This document shows positions 1 through 8,747 of a stretch of 64,000 nt of DNA, one piece after another. Position numbers and translations under genes: made by a program. Numbering within the stretch: the stretch's first letter is position 1; each line of letters begins with the position of its first letter. The DNA is from Bradyrhizobium sp. YR681 (GTDB taxonomy: Bacteria > Pseudomonadota > Alphaproteobacteria > Rhizobiales > Xanthobacteraceae). The stretch is taken from the NCBI RefSeq assembly GCF_000282615.1, contig NZ_AKIY01000192.1:1-64000 (forward strand), read 5' to 3'. Under the pieces are notes generated by a model. That model saw only the letters and a program-made list of their open reading frames with translations, had not been told where the DNA came from and did no database searches.

Positions 1-52
1 ATCCAGTACGCCGCGGCCTCTCGAAGAATCTCAGGCGTCTCTGGAATACTGG

Positions 53-75
53 GTCGCCCGGTCAAGCCGGGCGAC
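53..75. repeat. Palindromic intergenic element, REP-like
   Basis: A perfect hairpin with 9-bp arms (GTCGCCCGG and its complement) around a 5-base TCAAG loop lies 21 bases before the livF start. Short GC-rich palindromes with a TCAAG-type loop are a common intergenic repeat in Bradyrhizobium genomes (recollection, not searched). It could act as a transcript-end or mRNA-stabilising hairpin between an upstream liv gene and livF. Confidence 0.6.
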
Positions 76-96
76 GACAGCGGAGAGTTACGAAGC

Positions 97-936
97 ATGA
101 CCCAGACCGCAGAAGTTGCTCGAACAGCTCCCACCGTTGTCGCGCCGCCGCCCCTGCTCACCGTGCGCAACATCGAGGTCGTCTATGACGACGTCATCCT
201 CGTGCTGCGCGGCCTGAGCCTCGACGTGCCCAAGGGCGCGATCGTGGCGCTGCTGGGGGCCAACGGCGCCGGCAAGTCGACGACGCTGAAGGCAATCTCG
301 GGGCTGCTCAAGACCGAGGACGGCGAGGTCACGCGCGGCGAAATCCTGTTCGAAGGCGAGCGGATTAACGGCATCGACCCCGACAAGATCGTCCGCCGCG
401 GCATCTTCCAGGTGATGGAGGGCCGCCGCATCGTCGCAGACATGACGTCGCTGGAGAACCTCAAGCTCGGCGCCTTCACCCGCAGGGACCGCGAGGTCGA
501 TGCCGATCTCGACATGGTCTTCAACTATTTTCCGCGCCTGAAGGAGCGCACCGGCCTGGCCGGCTACCTCTCCGGCGGCGAGCAGCAGATGCTCGCGATC
601 GGCCGCGCGCTGATGGCGCGCCCGAAGATGATCCTGATGGACGAACCGTCGATGGGCCTGTCGCCATTGCTGGTGAAAGAGGTGTTTTCCATCATCCAGA
701 AGATCAACCGCGACCTCGGCGTCACCATCCTCTTGGTGGAGCAGAACGCGCGCGCCGCACTGTCGGTGGCAAGCCACGGCTACATCATGGAGCAGGGCAA
801 GGTCGTGCTCGACGGCACCGCGGACGAGCTGCGCGACAACGAGGACGTTAAGGAGTTCTACCTCGGCGGCGCCGGCGACCAGCGCAAGAGCTTCAAGAAC
901 CTCAAGAGCTTCAAGCGGCGCAAGCGCTGGCTCTAA
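97..936 (+). CDS. livF: Branched-chain amino acid-type ABC transporter ATP-binding protein LivF
   Basis: This is the cytoplasmic ATPase of a liv-type (HAAT) importer for branched-chain amino acids or related carboxylates. Walker A GANGAGKST lies at residues 54-62, followed by the signature LSGGEQQ, Walker B MILMDEP and the H-region LLVEQNA. At 279 residues it is longer than a usual LivF of about 235-250. The excess is an N-terminal extension of about 20 residues and a basic C-terminal tail (KSFKNLKSFKRRKR). The start has a GGAGAG ribosome site. Other liv genes presumably lie upstream, outside the window. The nearby PaaK-like ligase hints at an aromatic acid or other organic acid substrate. 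Family is sure; substrate is unknown. Confidence 0.93.
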   Translation: MTQTAEVARTAPTVVAPPPLLTVRNIEVVYDDVILVLRGLSLDVPKGAIVALLGANGAGKSTTLKAISGLLKTEDGEVTRGEILFEGERINGIDPDKIVRRGIFQVMEGRRIVADMTSLENLKLGAFTRRDREVDADLDMVFNYFPRLKERTGLAGYLSGGEQQMLAIGRALMARPKMILMDEPSMGLSPLLVKEVFSIIQKINRDLGVTILLVEQNARAALSVASHGYIMEQGKVVLDGTADELRDNEDVKEFYLGGAGDQRKSFKNLKSFKRRKRWL

Positions 937-2081
937 CCCAACACCTGCTCCGCTTCGGTGACTGCGCAGAGAACATGATAGAACGACGACGCAGGAATGG
1001 TGTCGACCAGCGATTTGCCGTCGCGATCGAACTGGTCGTACCAGCCGCCCTTCACGGGATGGCTGAGATAATGCCGTTCGAGCCGCACCAGCGCTGCGCG
1101 CGCCTCATCTGCCGCGCCGACCTCGCCGGATTCGGCTTGCGCGATCCACGCCTTCGCGATCTCCGTCTGCGGCCACAGCCGGCGCGTGCCGCGACGGATG
1201 TTTCCGATGTCATCGCCTTCGTCGATCAGGCAGCCCGTCGCCTCGTCGCGATAGCGCAGCGCGGTCGCGAGCAGTTCGGCGCGCCGCTGTCCCGTCGGAC
1301 ATCCCGTGATGCGCTCAAATCCCTTCAGCAGCCAGACCCATTCCGCCTGGTGGCCGGGCTCGACGCTGACCGGCTCGATCCTCGACCAGTCCTCCTCGAA
1401 ATATTCGCCGAGCGCGCGCTTCTGCTTGTCGTAGAGATTGGCGAGAAACAGCGCGAAGAACTCGCCGGCGCGGTTCTGGAACGACAGATCGTGGGTCGCA
1501 TCGAAACACGCGATCATCGCCTCGAACAGATGCATGTGCGGATTCTGCCGGCGCGGCAGCGACACCGGCAGGCCTTCATGCACACCGCCATGCGGCGAGC
1601 GCAGATGGCCGTCGAGGAAGCCGAGCAGCGCGTCGATCTCGGCGCGGACCTGCGCGTCCTTGTCGAGCGCGTACACGGTCGCCAGCGCAAACAGGATGAA
1701 GGCGTGGTCATAGGCATCGCGCCTCGCGTCCAGCACCGCGCCGTCAGGCGTCAGCCGGTGCACATAGCCGGGCTTGCCGTCCGGCGACTTCGCCTTTGCC
1801 AGGAAGTGCTCCAGCCCCTTCAGCGCGATGCCGCGCCCTTCCGGATACCAGCCCATCTGCGCCGCCTTGGCGTAGCACCAGATCTGGCGGGCCTGCACGA
1901 ACACGCGCCGCGGCGCGGCCGTATCTGCCGTGCCGTCGGGATGCAGCCGGTCGATGAAGCCGCCCGCGTCATGGTCCCAGCCGACGGTCGACCACAGCGG
2001 CAGCGCCTGCTCGATCATGCGGCGCTTCAGGCGCGCGACCACGTCGCCCGCCCCCTCAGCCTCCTTGACCCCTTCGTCCAT
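933..2081 (-). CDS. AGE-family N-acylglucosamine 2-epimerase / mannose isomerase-like protein
   Basis: A 382-residue cytosolic (alpha/alpha)6-barrel protein of the AGE family, whose members interconvert GlcNAc and ManNAc or mannose and fructose. Family marks are GGFIDRL near the N-terminus, EPGHQAEWVWLL in the middle and ASSFYHVLCAV at the C-terminus, carrying the active-site histidines. The open frame extends upstream to 2429, but that stretch is arginine-rich shadow opposite the next gene. The ATG at 2081 has a GGAG site about 5 bases upstream and gives the normal family length. Its stop overlaps the livF stop. It could feed hexose or ManNAc into the glycan locus, but sequence alone does not fix the substrate. 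Confidence 0.85.
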   Translation of the reverse strand: MDEGVKEAEGAGDVVARLKRRMIEQALPLWSTVGWDHDAGGFIDRLHPDGTADTAAPRRVFVQARQIWCYAKAAQMGWYPEGRGIALKGLEHFLAKAKSPDGKPGYVHRLTPDGAVLDARRDAYDHAFILFALATVYALDKDAQVRAEIDALLGFLDGHLRSPHGGVHEGLPVSLPRRQNPHMHLFEAMIACFDATHDLSFQNRAGEFFALFLANLYDKQKRALGEYFEEDWSRIEPVSVEPGHQAEWVWLLKGFERITGCPTGQRRAELLATALRYRDEATGCLIDEGDDIGNIRRGTRRLWPQTEIAKAWIAQAESGEVGAADEARAALVRLERHYLSHPVKGGWYDQFDRDGKSLVDTIPASSFYHVLCAVTEAEQVLG

Positions 2082-2170
2082 CACTCCGCGCTCTCCAGGC
2101 CGCCGCAATTGCCGTCTGATACCCATGCAAGCGGCGGCGTGCAACGGATGCCAACCCGGAAAGATCAGCC

Positions 2171-3394
2171 ATGACCGCCCATTACGACGCCCTCGAGACG
2201 CGCGAGGCAGACGCGCGCGAGGCCGATCTGTTCTCCCGCCTGCCCGACGTGCTACGGAGCGCGATGAACGCGCCGGCCTATGCCGAGCGGCTGACGGGGC
2301 TCGATCCTGCCTCGGTGACCTCCCGGGCCGCGCTGGCGGGCCTGCCGGTGCTGCGCAAATCAGAACTGCCCGCCCTGCACAAGGCCTCAGCGCCCTTCGG
2401 CGGCTTCGTGGCAGCGGCCCCAGGCTCATTCGCCCGCCTGTTCACCTCCCCGGGGCCAATCTTCGAGCCGGAGGGCCGGCAGGGCGATCCGTGGCGTGGC
2501 GCGCGGGCGCTGTTCGCGGCCGGGTTCCGGCCCGACGACATCGTGCTCAACACCTTCAGCTACCACCTCACCCCCGGCGGATTCATCTTCGATGCCTCGG
2601 CACGCGCGCTCGGCTGCGCCGTGATCCCGGCCGGCCCCGGCAATGCCGAACAGCAATTCGAGTTGATCGAGGCCTATCGTCCCGTCGGCTACAGCGGCAC
2701 GCCGGATTTCCTGAAGATCCTGCTCGACACCGCCGCGAGCGCCGGCCGCGACGTCTCCTCGATCAAGCGCGCGCTGGTCTCGGGCGCCGCCTTCCCGCCC
2801 TCGCTCCAGGCCGACATCAAGGCCCGCGGCATCGATGCCTACCAGGCTTTCGGCACCGCCGATCTCGGCCTCATCGCCTTCGAGACCGAGGCACGCGAGG
2901 GCATGGTCGTGAACGAGGATCTGATCATGGAGATCGTCAGGCCCGGCACCGGCGATCCCGTGCCGCCCGGCGACGTCGGCGAGATCGTCGTCACCTCGCT
3001 CGACCCGCATCATCCCTGGATCCGCCTCGCGCTCGGCGACCTCACCGCAGCGCTGCCGGGCTCGAGCAAATGCGGCCGTACCAACATGCGCATCAAGGGC
3101 TGGATGGGCCGCGCCGACCAGACCACCAAGGTCAAGGGCATGTTCGTCCGCCCCGAGCAGATCGCCGAGATCGGCCGGCGCCATCCCGCGCTCGGCCGCC
3201 TGCGCCTCGTCGTCTCACGTCAGGGCGAAACTGACGCGATGACGCTGAGGGCGGAAACAGCGTCGACGAGCGATGCCCTGCGCGAGGAGATCACTGGCAC
3301 CTTGCGGGCGGTGACGAAGCTCGGGGGCAGCGTCGAGTTGGTCGGCTCGGGCGCCCTTCCGAATGACGGCAAGGTGATCGCGGACGAACGCTAG
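2171..3394 (+). CDS. PaaK-like adenylate-forming enzyme (phenylacetate-CoA ligase family)
   Basis: A 407-residue member of the ANL superfamily, closest in layout to phenylacetate-CoA ligases, which activate an aromatic or other carboxylic acid with ATP and CoA. Recognisable parts are SGTPDFLK, the acyl-adenylate region YQAFGTADLGLIAFE around residues 225-240, and the hinge/C-terminal lid with GRADQTTKVKGMFVRPEQI near residue 315. PaaK proteins usually run about 430 residues, so this one is slightly short. It is divergent from the epimerase gene and close to a liv-type transporter gene, a pairing typical of organic acid uptake and activation. The substrate is not predictable. Its stop overlaps the stop of the convergent membrane protein gene. 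Confidence 0.85.
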   Translation: MTAHYDALETREADAREADLFSRLPDVLRSAMNAPAYAERLTGLDPASVTSRAALAGLPVLRKSELPALHKASAPFGGFVAAAPGSFARLFTSPGPIFEPEGRQGDPWRGARALFAAGFRPDDIVLNTFSYHLTPGGFIFDASARALGCAVIPAGPGNAEQQFELIEAYRPVGYSGTPDFLKILLDTAASAGRDVSSIKRALVSGAAFPPSLQADIKARGIDAYQAFGTADLGLIAFETEAREGMVVNEDLIMEIVRPGTGDPVPPGDVGEIVVTSLDPHHPWIRLALGDLTAALPGSSKCGRTNMRIKGWMGRADQTTKVKGMFVRPEQIAEIGRRHPALGRLRLVVSRQGETDAMTLRAETASTSDALREEITGTLRAVTKLGGSVELVGSGALPNDGKVIADER

Positions 3395-4689
3395 CGAAGC
3401 TTCAGCGCATCCTCGCGCGCAACCGTCCAGACCTCGATCGGAATGCGCGGGTTTGGCGGCGTGACGTTCGGACGATAGATCTCCTCGATTGCTCTGGCCG
3501 ACGCGATGTCCATGGCGCGCATGGCAAGACCAGCCTGGGCGGACCAGGCGAGCCAGATGCAGAACAGCACAACCGTCGGCCCCCGGGCAAGCCGTTCGGA
3601 TATCTCGTTTGCGGTCATGGCCAGCAGGAAGCCATAGGCAAGACCCGGAAGCGCCAGATGTCTGTCGCGCGCATAAGCGTAGGACAGAACGGCCCCTCCG
3701 ACCGTCACAGCGACGAGCACGAGGAAGACCACCCCGTGCCTGCGGTAGGCTGCGGCTGCGCCAACAAGGATGACCACGGTTGACGCGGCCTCGATGATGA
3801 CTTCGCGGTTGATGCCGCCAACGATCTGCCCCCATGCCGTCGCCCTGACCAGAATGGCAGAAAGCTGGGCAACGACGTTGTACGCATAGAGCTGGTAGAT
3901 CGCACGCCCGGGAAACATCTCGTGCTTCTCTGCGGCGGTTATGAATCCAAAGAAATAGCCGACGTCCTCGTCGGCAGAGGACAGCCCCATCGCAGCGCCG
4001 AGCACAAACGCGCGTATCGCGAAGTATGAGGCGACGACGGACGCAAAGGCCAGAGCGGATGCCACGGGAGCCGTTCGAACGAAATAGATGAGAAAAACGG
4101 CGAGCACCATTCCGTTTTCCTTCGACAGCAGGGCAATCGCGAAGACCGCCGTGCAGATCGCCAGCTTCCGGCCTTCCGGCAGATCCGACGTGATCACGAC
4201 GAGACCGGCAGCAAAGCAGATCAGGATGATCACGTGCGGCAACTCGCTGAGCCACGCCAGCGAGCCGGAAATGAATGGCGAGCCGATCAGGAAGACCGCG
4301 AGCAGGAAGATCATGTCCTGACGGAGCCTGAGTTGCCGTATCAGCTGCAACGAGAGCCCAAGCAGCAAAACGATGGCCGCGAACTGCACGTAACGGTACG
4401 GACGGGGATCCCAGCCGAAGGCCGCGTAGAGCGTCTTGAGAACGGCCTCCGCCACCGGTCGATAGAAGCTGCTTGTCACCGACCATGCCGGCGAGAGCAG
4501 CAGGCTCGAGAAGGAGTCGCGGCCAAGCTTGTTCAGCCAGATCAGATCGTCGACCGTCTCGAACGGCTGGCGGAGCATCACGACGAAAAAGGCCGCCAGG
4601 AGCAGCGCGCTCCCGGCACCCATCAGGAGCCGAAGCCAACCAGCCTGCGTCAGGCTCTTGCGGCTTGCCAATTCATAGCTGAGTGCCAT
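3391..4689 (-). CDS. Polytopic membrane protein, GT-C glycosyltransferase-like
   Basis: A 432-residue protein with about ten hydrophobic segments, the first at residues 22-40. An acidic pair (VDDLIWL) follows the first segment in an external loop, and LLSKENGM lies near residue 190. This layout resembles GT-C glycosyltransferases that use polyprenyl-phosphate sugars, where acidic residues in the first loop are catalytic. That family link is inference; I do not recognise a named family. It is the last gene of a minus-strand run starting at 11354, 27 bases after a methyltransferase gene. It may glycosylate a lipid-linked glycan at the outer face of the inner membrane. Confidence 0.6.
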   Translation of the reverse strand: MALSYELASRKSLTQAGWLRLLMGAGSALLLAAFFVVMLRQPFETVDDLIWLNKLGRDSFSSLLLSPAWSVTSSFYRPVAEAVLKTLYAAFGWDPRPYRYVQFAAIVLLLGLSLQLIRQLRLRQDMIFLLAVFLIGSPFISGSLAWLSELPHVIILICFAAGLVVITSDLPEGRKLAICTAVFAIALLSKENGMVLAVFLIYFVRTAPVASALAFASVVASYFAIRAFVLGAAMGLSSADEDVGYFFGFITAAEKHEMFPGRAIYQLYAYNVVAQLSAILVRATAWGQIVGGINREVIIEAASTVVILVGAAAAYRRHGVVFLVLVAVTVGGAVLSYAYARDRHLALPGLAYGFLLAMTANEISERLARGPTVVLFCIWLAWSAQAGLAMRAMDIASARAIEEIYRPNVTPPNPRIPIEVWTVAREDALKLR

Positions 4690-4716
4690 TGCGCCCCCCG
4701 GATGCGCGTAGCGCGG

Positions 4717-5511
4717 CTATTTCGTTCCGATCGCCGCCCACGACATCTGATTGACCCATTCCAGCCGCACGTTCTTCAGCCCGGCCTCTTCCATCAGGCT
4801 CTGCACCGTCTCGCGACGCCAGTAATGCGCGATGCGCGGCAGCATCTGGTCGAACACGATCGAGCGGATGTGCCGAAACGAGAACGTCCGCAACAGGTCG
4901 AAATAGGCAAGACGTCCGACGCCGAGGCGCAGCAGCAGCCAGAGCACGGCGGTCGGGTAGAGCGAGAGGTGATGCACGAGGCCGATCGGCAGGCGCGAGA
5001 ACAGCGCCTTGCGCAGCGGATCGGCGAAGCGGACGATCCACTCGTTGTTCTCGTAGCCGTAGACCCAGATCACGACGCGTCCGCCGGGCTTCGCCGCCTT
5101 CACCATTTGCTTGAGCGCTAGGTCGGGGCTCTCGAGATGATGAATGACGCCGATCGAGAATGCGATGTCGAAGCGGTCCTCGAATCCGATGTCGAACGCA
5201 CTTCTCTTCAGCACGGTCGCATTGGGATAGGGCGCAAGATTGTGGCGCGCGACCGCGAGCGAGCCGTCATCGATGTCGATCGCGGTGGCTTCGCGCGCGC
5301 CGTATTTCAGCGGCCACAGCGAGTTGCGCCCGGTGCCGCAGCCAACATCGAGCGTGCTTGCCCCCTGCCAGTCGTCCGGCCCGAGGAACGGCGTCCACTT
5401 GCGGAACTGCGTCTCGTAGTCGGCGCGGATCTCGTTGTAGTGGCTCCATTCGTAGCCGAAGCGCTCGGACGAGCCGGTCGGCTTGCTCACGCCGGTGCTG
5501 TTCTCGCTCAT
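4717..5511 (-). CDS. Class I SAM-dependent methyltransferase
   Basis: A 264-residue Rossmann-fold methyltransferase. The SAM-binding motif I is TLDVGCGTGRNSLWP around residues 53-67, motif II contains TAIDID, and a motif-IV-like segment FDIAFSIGVIHHLESPD sits near residue 112, followed by KPGGRVVIWVYG. The C-terminal part carries hydrophobic stretches typical of methyltransferases that act on sugars or lipid-linked glycans. Its start overlaps the upstream methyltransferase stop by one base (TGATG), so the two are translationally coupled. A role in O- or C-methylation of a glycan residue is inferred from context. Confidence 0.85.
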   Translation of the reverse strand: MSENSTGVSKPTGSSERFGYEWSHYNEIRADYETQFRKWTPFLGPDDWQGASTLDVGCGTGRNSLWPLKYGAREATAIDIDDGSLAVARHNLAPYPNATVLKRSAFDIGFEDRFDIAFSIGVIHHLESPDLALKQMVKAAKPGGRVVIWVYGYENNEWIVRFADPLRKALFSRLPIGLVHHLSLYPTAVLWLLLRLGVGRLAYFDLLRTFSFRHIRSIVFDQMLPRIAHYWRRETVQSLMEEAGLKNVRLEWVNQMSWAAIGTK

Positions 5512-6272
5512 CAGAATCTTCCGGTTGGAGCGACGTGGGCCTTCAGCCGCGCCAGACCATCCCGGATCGCGGGCGGCAACGCCCGGACCACCCGCTTGCG
5601 CAGACGGAACCAGGGCGGCGACACATCGGCAATGGCAACACCGTCAGGCACGCGCGTGGCGCGGATCGCCGGATCAAGCGCGGCCTGATGCTCGCGGCGG
5701 ACATAGAGCACGATGTTGTAGCGATACCAGAACGAGATGCGGGGATCGCTCACCACCTGCGGCCGGACGAAATCATAGGCGTCTAACCCGTGCCGCGCCA
5801 GACGCTGCCGCCAGAAATCGAGCGGCTGTTCGTTGACGTGATATTCGCCGCCCTGCCCCGGCACCGCAGCGGAGAACAGCAGATATTTGTCCGCATGCCT
5901 CACCAGGTTCTGCACGAACTGGTCGGCGAACCGCGCCTCGATATGTTCGGCGACCTCTAGCGACTGCACCAGGTCGAAGCTGCGGGACAGATCGAGCGGC
6001 CGCGACAGATCGGCCGGCGTGAACAATTCGCGCGGAATCTCGAGATCGGCCTGATTGACGTAGTCGCCGTCCACGCCCCTGATGTCGGTGACGCCCGCGG
6101 CGCGCCAGACGCTGAGCCAGCCGCCGCCGGCGCAGCCGATGTCCGCCACGCTCGCAACCGGCAGGGCGCGCAGCAGCAGCGGAATAATTTCAGAGGCGGC
6201 GTAATGCGACGACACGGACGCATAGTCCATGAACTTCTCGTCGTACTGGCGCTGGGTAGCCTTCTCCGTCAT
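5511..6272 (-). CDS. Class I SAM-dependent methyltransferase
   Basis: A 253-residue methyltransferase-fold protein. The glycine-rich motif is VADIGCAGGGWLSVW around residues 39-53 and the acidic strand end is RGVDGDYV. FDLVQSLEVAEHIE matches the post-I region of sugar methyltransferases that accompany glycosyltransferases. The open frame continues upstream to 6974 but that part overlaps the next gene out of frame. The ATG at 6272 shares an ATGA with the upstream stop, which decides the start. Middle gene of three consecutive methyltransferases, suggesting a multiply methylated glycan. The acceptor is unknown. Confidence 0.85.
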   Translation of the reverse strand: MTEKATQRQYDEKFMDYASVSSHYAASEIIPLLLRALPVASVADIGCAGGGWLSVWRAAGVTDIRGVDGDYVNQADLEIPRELFTPADLSRPLDLSRSFDLVQSLEVAEHIEARFADQFVQNLVRHADKYLLFSAAVPGQGGEYHVNEQPLDFWRQRLARHGLDAYDFVRPQVVSDPRISFWYRYNIVLYVRREHQAALDPAIRATRVPDGVAIADVSPPWFRLRKRVVRALPPAIRDGLARLKAHVAPTGRF

Positions 6273-6871
6273 GCGCCGACCACCTTCAGATAGGCCACGT
6301 CGTGCATCGGCCCGTTCAACACCCGCGTCCGCGCCACGCCGGCCGCGCGCGACACGGTGGCGACGAGATCCTCGAGCTTGCGCGGAAACCGGCCGCGATC
6401 CATGCGGAAGAACATGTCCTTGGCGCGGTCGCGCGGATTGACCGGCAGGATCGCATCGATGATGTGGAACGCGCCGCCTGGCCTGACCACGCGCAGCGCC
6501 TCCAGCGCCATCGCCTGGAGCTGCTCGCCATCGAGATGGTGAGTGGTCGCGACCGAGATGACCTGGTCGAACGAAGCGTCGGGGAAGGACAGTTTCGTCG
6601 CGTCCATCGCGATGAACTCGCCGCCGGAGCGAATTCGCTTTGCGGACGCGACGTAGTCCGGATTGATGTCGATGCCGACATAATGTCCGGGAATGAGTTT
6701 TCGCGTCGCGCCGGTGCCACAGCCGAGATCGAGCACCTTCGTCTCGGCACCGAGCGGCACTTCCTCCACGAGCAATTGCGTATACCGGCGCACGGTCGGC
6801 TGGCCGATGAACTGGTTGAGGTCGTAGACGGCGGGCAACTCCAGAACCCGCTCCAGCGCTTTCCGCAACAT
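6269..6871 (-). CDS. Class I SAM-dependent methyltransferase (Methyltransf_11 type)
   Basis: A compact 200-residue methyltransferase. VLDLGCGTGATRKL near residue 47 binds SAM and YVGIDINPDYV holds the acidic ribose-binding residue. FDQVISVATTHHLDGEQ and RPGGAFHIID complete the core fold. It lacks any extra domain. It lies 6 bases after the asparagine-synthase-like gene and overlaps the next methyltransferase by ATGA, so it belongs to the minus-strand operon that descends from 9746 or above. Probable sugar methyltransferase; substrate unknown. Confidence 0.85.
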   Translation of the reverse strand: MLRKALERVLELPAVYDLNQFIGQPTVRRYTQLLVEEVPLGAETKVLDLGCGTGATRKLIPGHYVGIDINPDYVASAKRIRSGGEFIAMDATKLSFPDASFDQVISVATTHHLDGEQLQAMALEALRVVRPGGAFHIIDAILPVNPRDRAKDMFFRMDRGRFPRKLEDLVATVSRAAGVARTRVLNGPMHDVAYLKVVGA

Positions 6872-6877
6872 CCGGTC

Positions 6878-8743
6878 CTATCCCGTGGCTACAGGGCGGC
6901 GAAAGGCCTGAAGGCCGAGCCAGACCCATAGGGCGATGGCATGGTTCGAACGCCTGTTGCGGTGTTGTTGCCACAAATCGGCGACCTCGGCGAGGTCAAT
7001 GCCGGCGATTTTCTCCAGCGGAATGCGCTGCGGAATTTCCCGCAGCCAGGCCGCGAGCGGGATGCCGAAGCCCTTCTTGGGCCGGGACACCAGATCGGCA
7101 GGCACCTTCCGTGCCAGCACCTTCTTCAACAGGTATTTTCCGACGCCGTTGCGATATTTGAACGCGGTCGGCAGCCGCGCGCTGAAATCGACGAGGTCGT
7201 TGTCGAGGAAGATCGCGCGGGTCTCGAGCGAATTCATCATCGCGGCCCGGTCGACCTTGGTCAGAATGCCGTCCTGGAGATAGAACCGGGTGTAGAACTC
7301 CAATGTCTTCTCGACGAGACCGAGGCCGGGAGATGCGTTCCACAGCGCTAGCGCCTCCTCATAGAGCTCCTCGGTGTGAACCTCTTCGCCGAACAGCCGT
7401 GCGATCTCGGGCGGCGCGAGCGGACCGAGCCAGGTCGGGTTCCACAATTCGGGCCCGTAGGACAGTCCGGTCAGTGTCCGCTTGAGCTTGAAGTCCAGGC
7501 TCATGTTCCGCGTCGACACCGGCAGCCGCCCGGCCACGCCGCGGATGATGTTGTGCAGCACGCTAGGAACGCTGCTGTTGTAGATCGACGCCGGACGCAG
7601 CGCGTGGAAAGGGTCGTACCCCGCAAACAGCTCGTCGGCGCCGTCGCCGGAGAGCGCCACGGTCACCTTTCGCCGCGCGAATTCGCACAGCAGGTAAGTC
7701 GGCAGCAGCGACGAATCGCCGAGCGGCTCGCCGATCTTATCCAGCAGGGCCGGAATGATGTCGCGCGCCTGTGTCAGATCGAGCTTCTGCTCGTGGTGCA
7801 CGGATTCGAAGATTTGTGCCACACGGCTCGCATGTGCGGACTCGTCGAATGAACGCTCGTTGAAGCCGATCGTGAATGTCTCGAGCCGGCAGCGACCGAC
7901 GATCTCGGTCGCTGCAGCCAGCACCGCACTGGAATCGATGCCGCCGCTCAGAAAGACACCGAGCGGCACGTCGCTGATCAGGCGACGACGCACCGCCTGC
8001 GTCACGAGATGGTCGAGCTCGTCGACGAGGTCGTCTTCCTTGCGCGACGACATCGCCTCGTCGGGCGCGAGCGAAAATTGCCAGTATCGCTGCGTGGTGA
8101 TGTTGCCCGAGCGCAGGTCGAAGCACAGCCAGGAGCCGCCGGGCAATTTCGTCGCGTGGCGATAAGGCGTCCGCGGCGCCGGAAAGAAACCGTAGGCGAA
8201 CAGCTTTTGCAGGGAGCGGACGTCGAGCGCGGCGTCGAAGCCGGGATGACTTGCCAGCGAGCGCAGCTCGCTCGAGAACGCGAAGAAGTCCGGCCCCTTC
8301 GCGTAGAACAGCGGCTTCTCGCCGAACCGGTCGCGCGCCAGGAACAGCTGCGCCTTTTCACTGTCCCAGATCGCGAAGGCGAACATGCCGTTGAGCCGCC
8401 GGGGCAAATCGTGCCCCCATTCCTCGTAGCCGTGCACGAGGACCTCGGTGTCGGAATGATCGGAGGCAAAGCGATGGCCGCAGCGGATCAGCTCGGCGCG
8501 AAGCTCGACATGATTGTAGATCTCGCCGTTGAAGATGACCGCAACCGTCGTGGTCTCGTTCCACATCGGCTGCGCGCCGCCGCCAATGTCGAGAATGGCG
8601 AGCCGCCGATGCCCGAGGAAGACACGATGGTTCTCGTCGGTGTGGTAGCCGAACCCGTCCGGTCCGCGATGCGCAAGCGCATCCGTCATCGCCCGGATAT
8701 CGCCGACGTCTCCCGCACCGTGAAATCCGGCTATGCCGCACAT
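6878..8743 (-). CDS. asnB: AsnB-type glutamine-hydrolysing amidotransferase (asparagine synthase family)
   Basis: A full-length 621-residue class II glutamine amidotransferase. The start MCGIAGF exposes the catalytic Cys2, and the N-terminal glutaminase runs to about residue 210. The synthetase domain carries the ATP-pyrophosphatase loop FLSGGIDSSAVL near residue 255 and SGDGADELFAGYDPF near residue 365. In glycan loci such proteins often amidate a uronic acid or another carboxyl group rather than make asparagine, as proposed for WbpS in Pseudomonas O-antigen loci. The genes around it are methyltransferases and a GT2, which favours sugar-carboxylate amidation, but true asparagine synthesis cannot be excluded. 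Only 4 bases separate it from the upstream GT2 gene. Confidence 0.88.
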   Translation of the reverse strand: MCGIAGFHGAGDVGDIRAMTDALAHRGPDGFGYHTDENHRVFLGHRRLAILDIGGGAQPMWNETTTVAVIFNGEIYNHVELRAELIRCGHRFASDHSDTEVLVHGYEEWGHDLPRRLNGMFAFAIWDSEKAQLFLARDRFGEKPLFYAKGPDFFAFSSELRSLASHPGFDAALDVRSLQKLFAYGFFPAPRTPYRHATKLPGGSWLCFDLRSGNITTQRYWQFSLAPDEAMSSRKEDDLVDELDHLVTQAVRRRLISDVPLGVFLSGGIDSSAVLAAATEIVGRCRLETFTIGFNERSFDESAHASRVAQIFESVHHEQKLDLTQARDIIPALLDKIGEPLGDSSLLPTYLLCEFARRKVTVALSGDGADELFAGYDPFHALRPASIYNSSVPSVLHNIIRGVAGRLPVSTRNMSLDFKLKRTLTGLSYGPELWNPTWLGPLAPPEIARLFGEEVHTEELYEEALALWNASPGLGLVEKTLEFYTRFYLQDGILTKVDRAAMMNSLETRAIFLDNDLVDFSARLPTAFKYRNGVGKYLLKKVLARKVPADLVSRPKKGFGIPLAAWLREIPQRIPLEKIAGIDLAEVADLWQQHRNRRSNHAIALWVWLGLQAFRRPVATG

Positions 8744-8747
8744 CTCG

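Noticed and set aside
88-777. Long minus-strand frame opposite livF
   Set aside because: It is an antisense shadow: His/Arg/Asp-rich with no family pattern, fully inside a clear ABC ATPase gene.
2082-2429. N-terminal extension of the AGE epimerase frame
   Set aside because: Arg/Pro-rich, overlaps the divergent PaaK-like gene and lies upstream of a well-spaced GGAG/ATG start at 2081.
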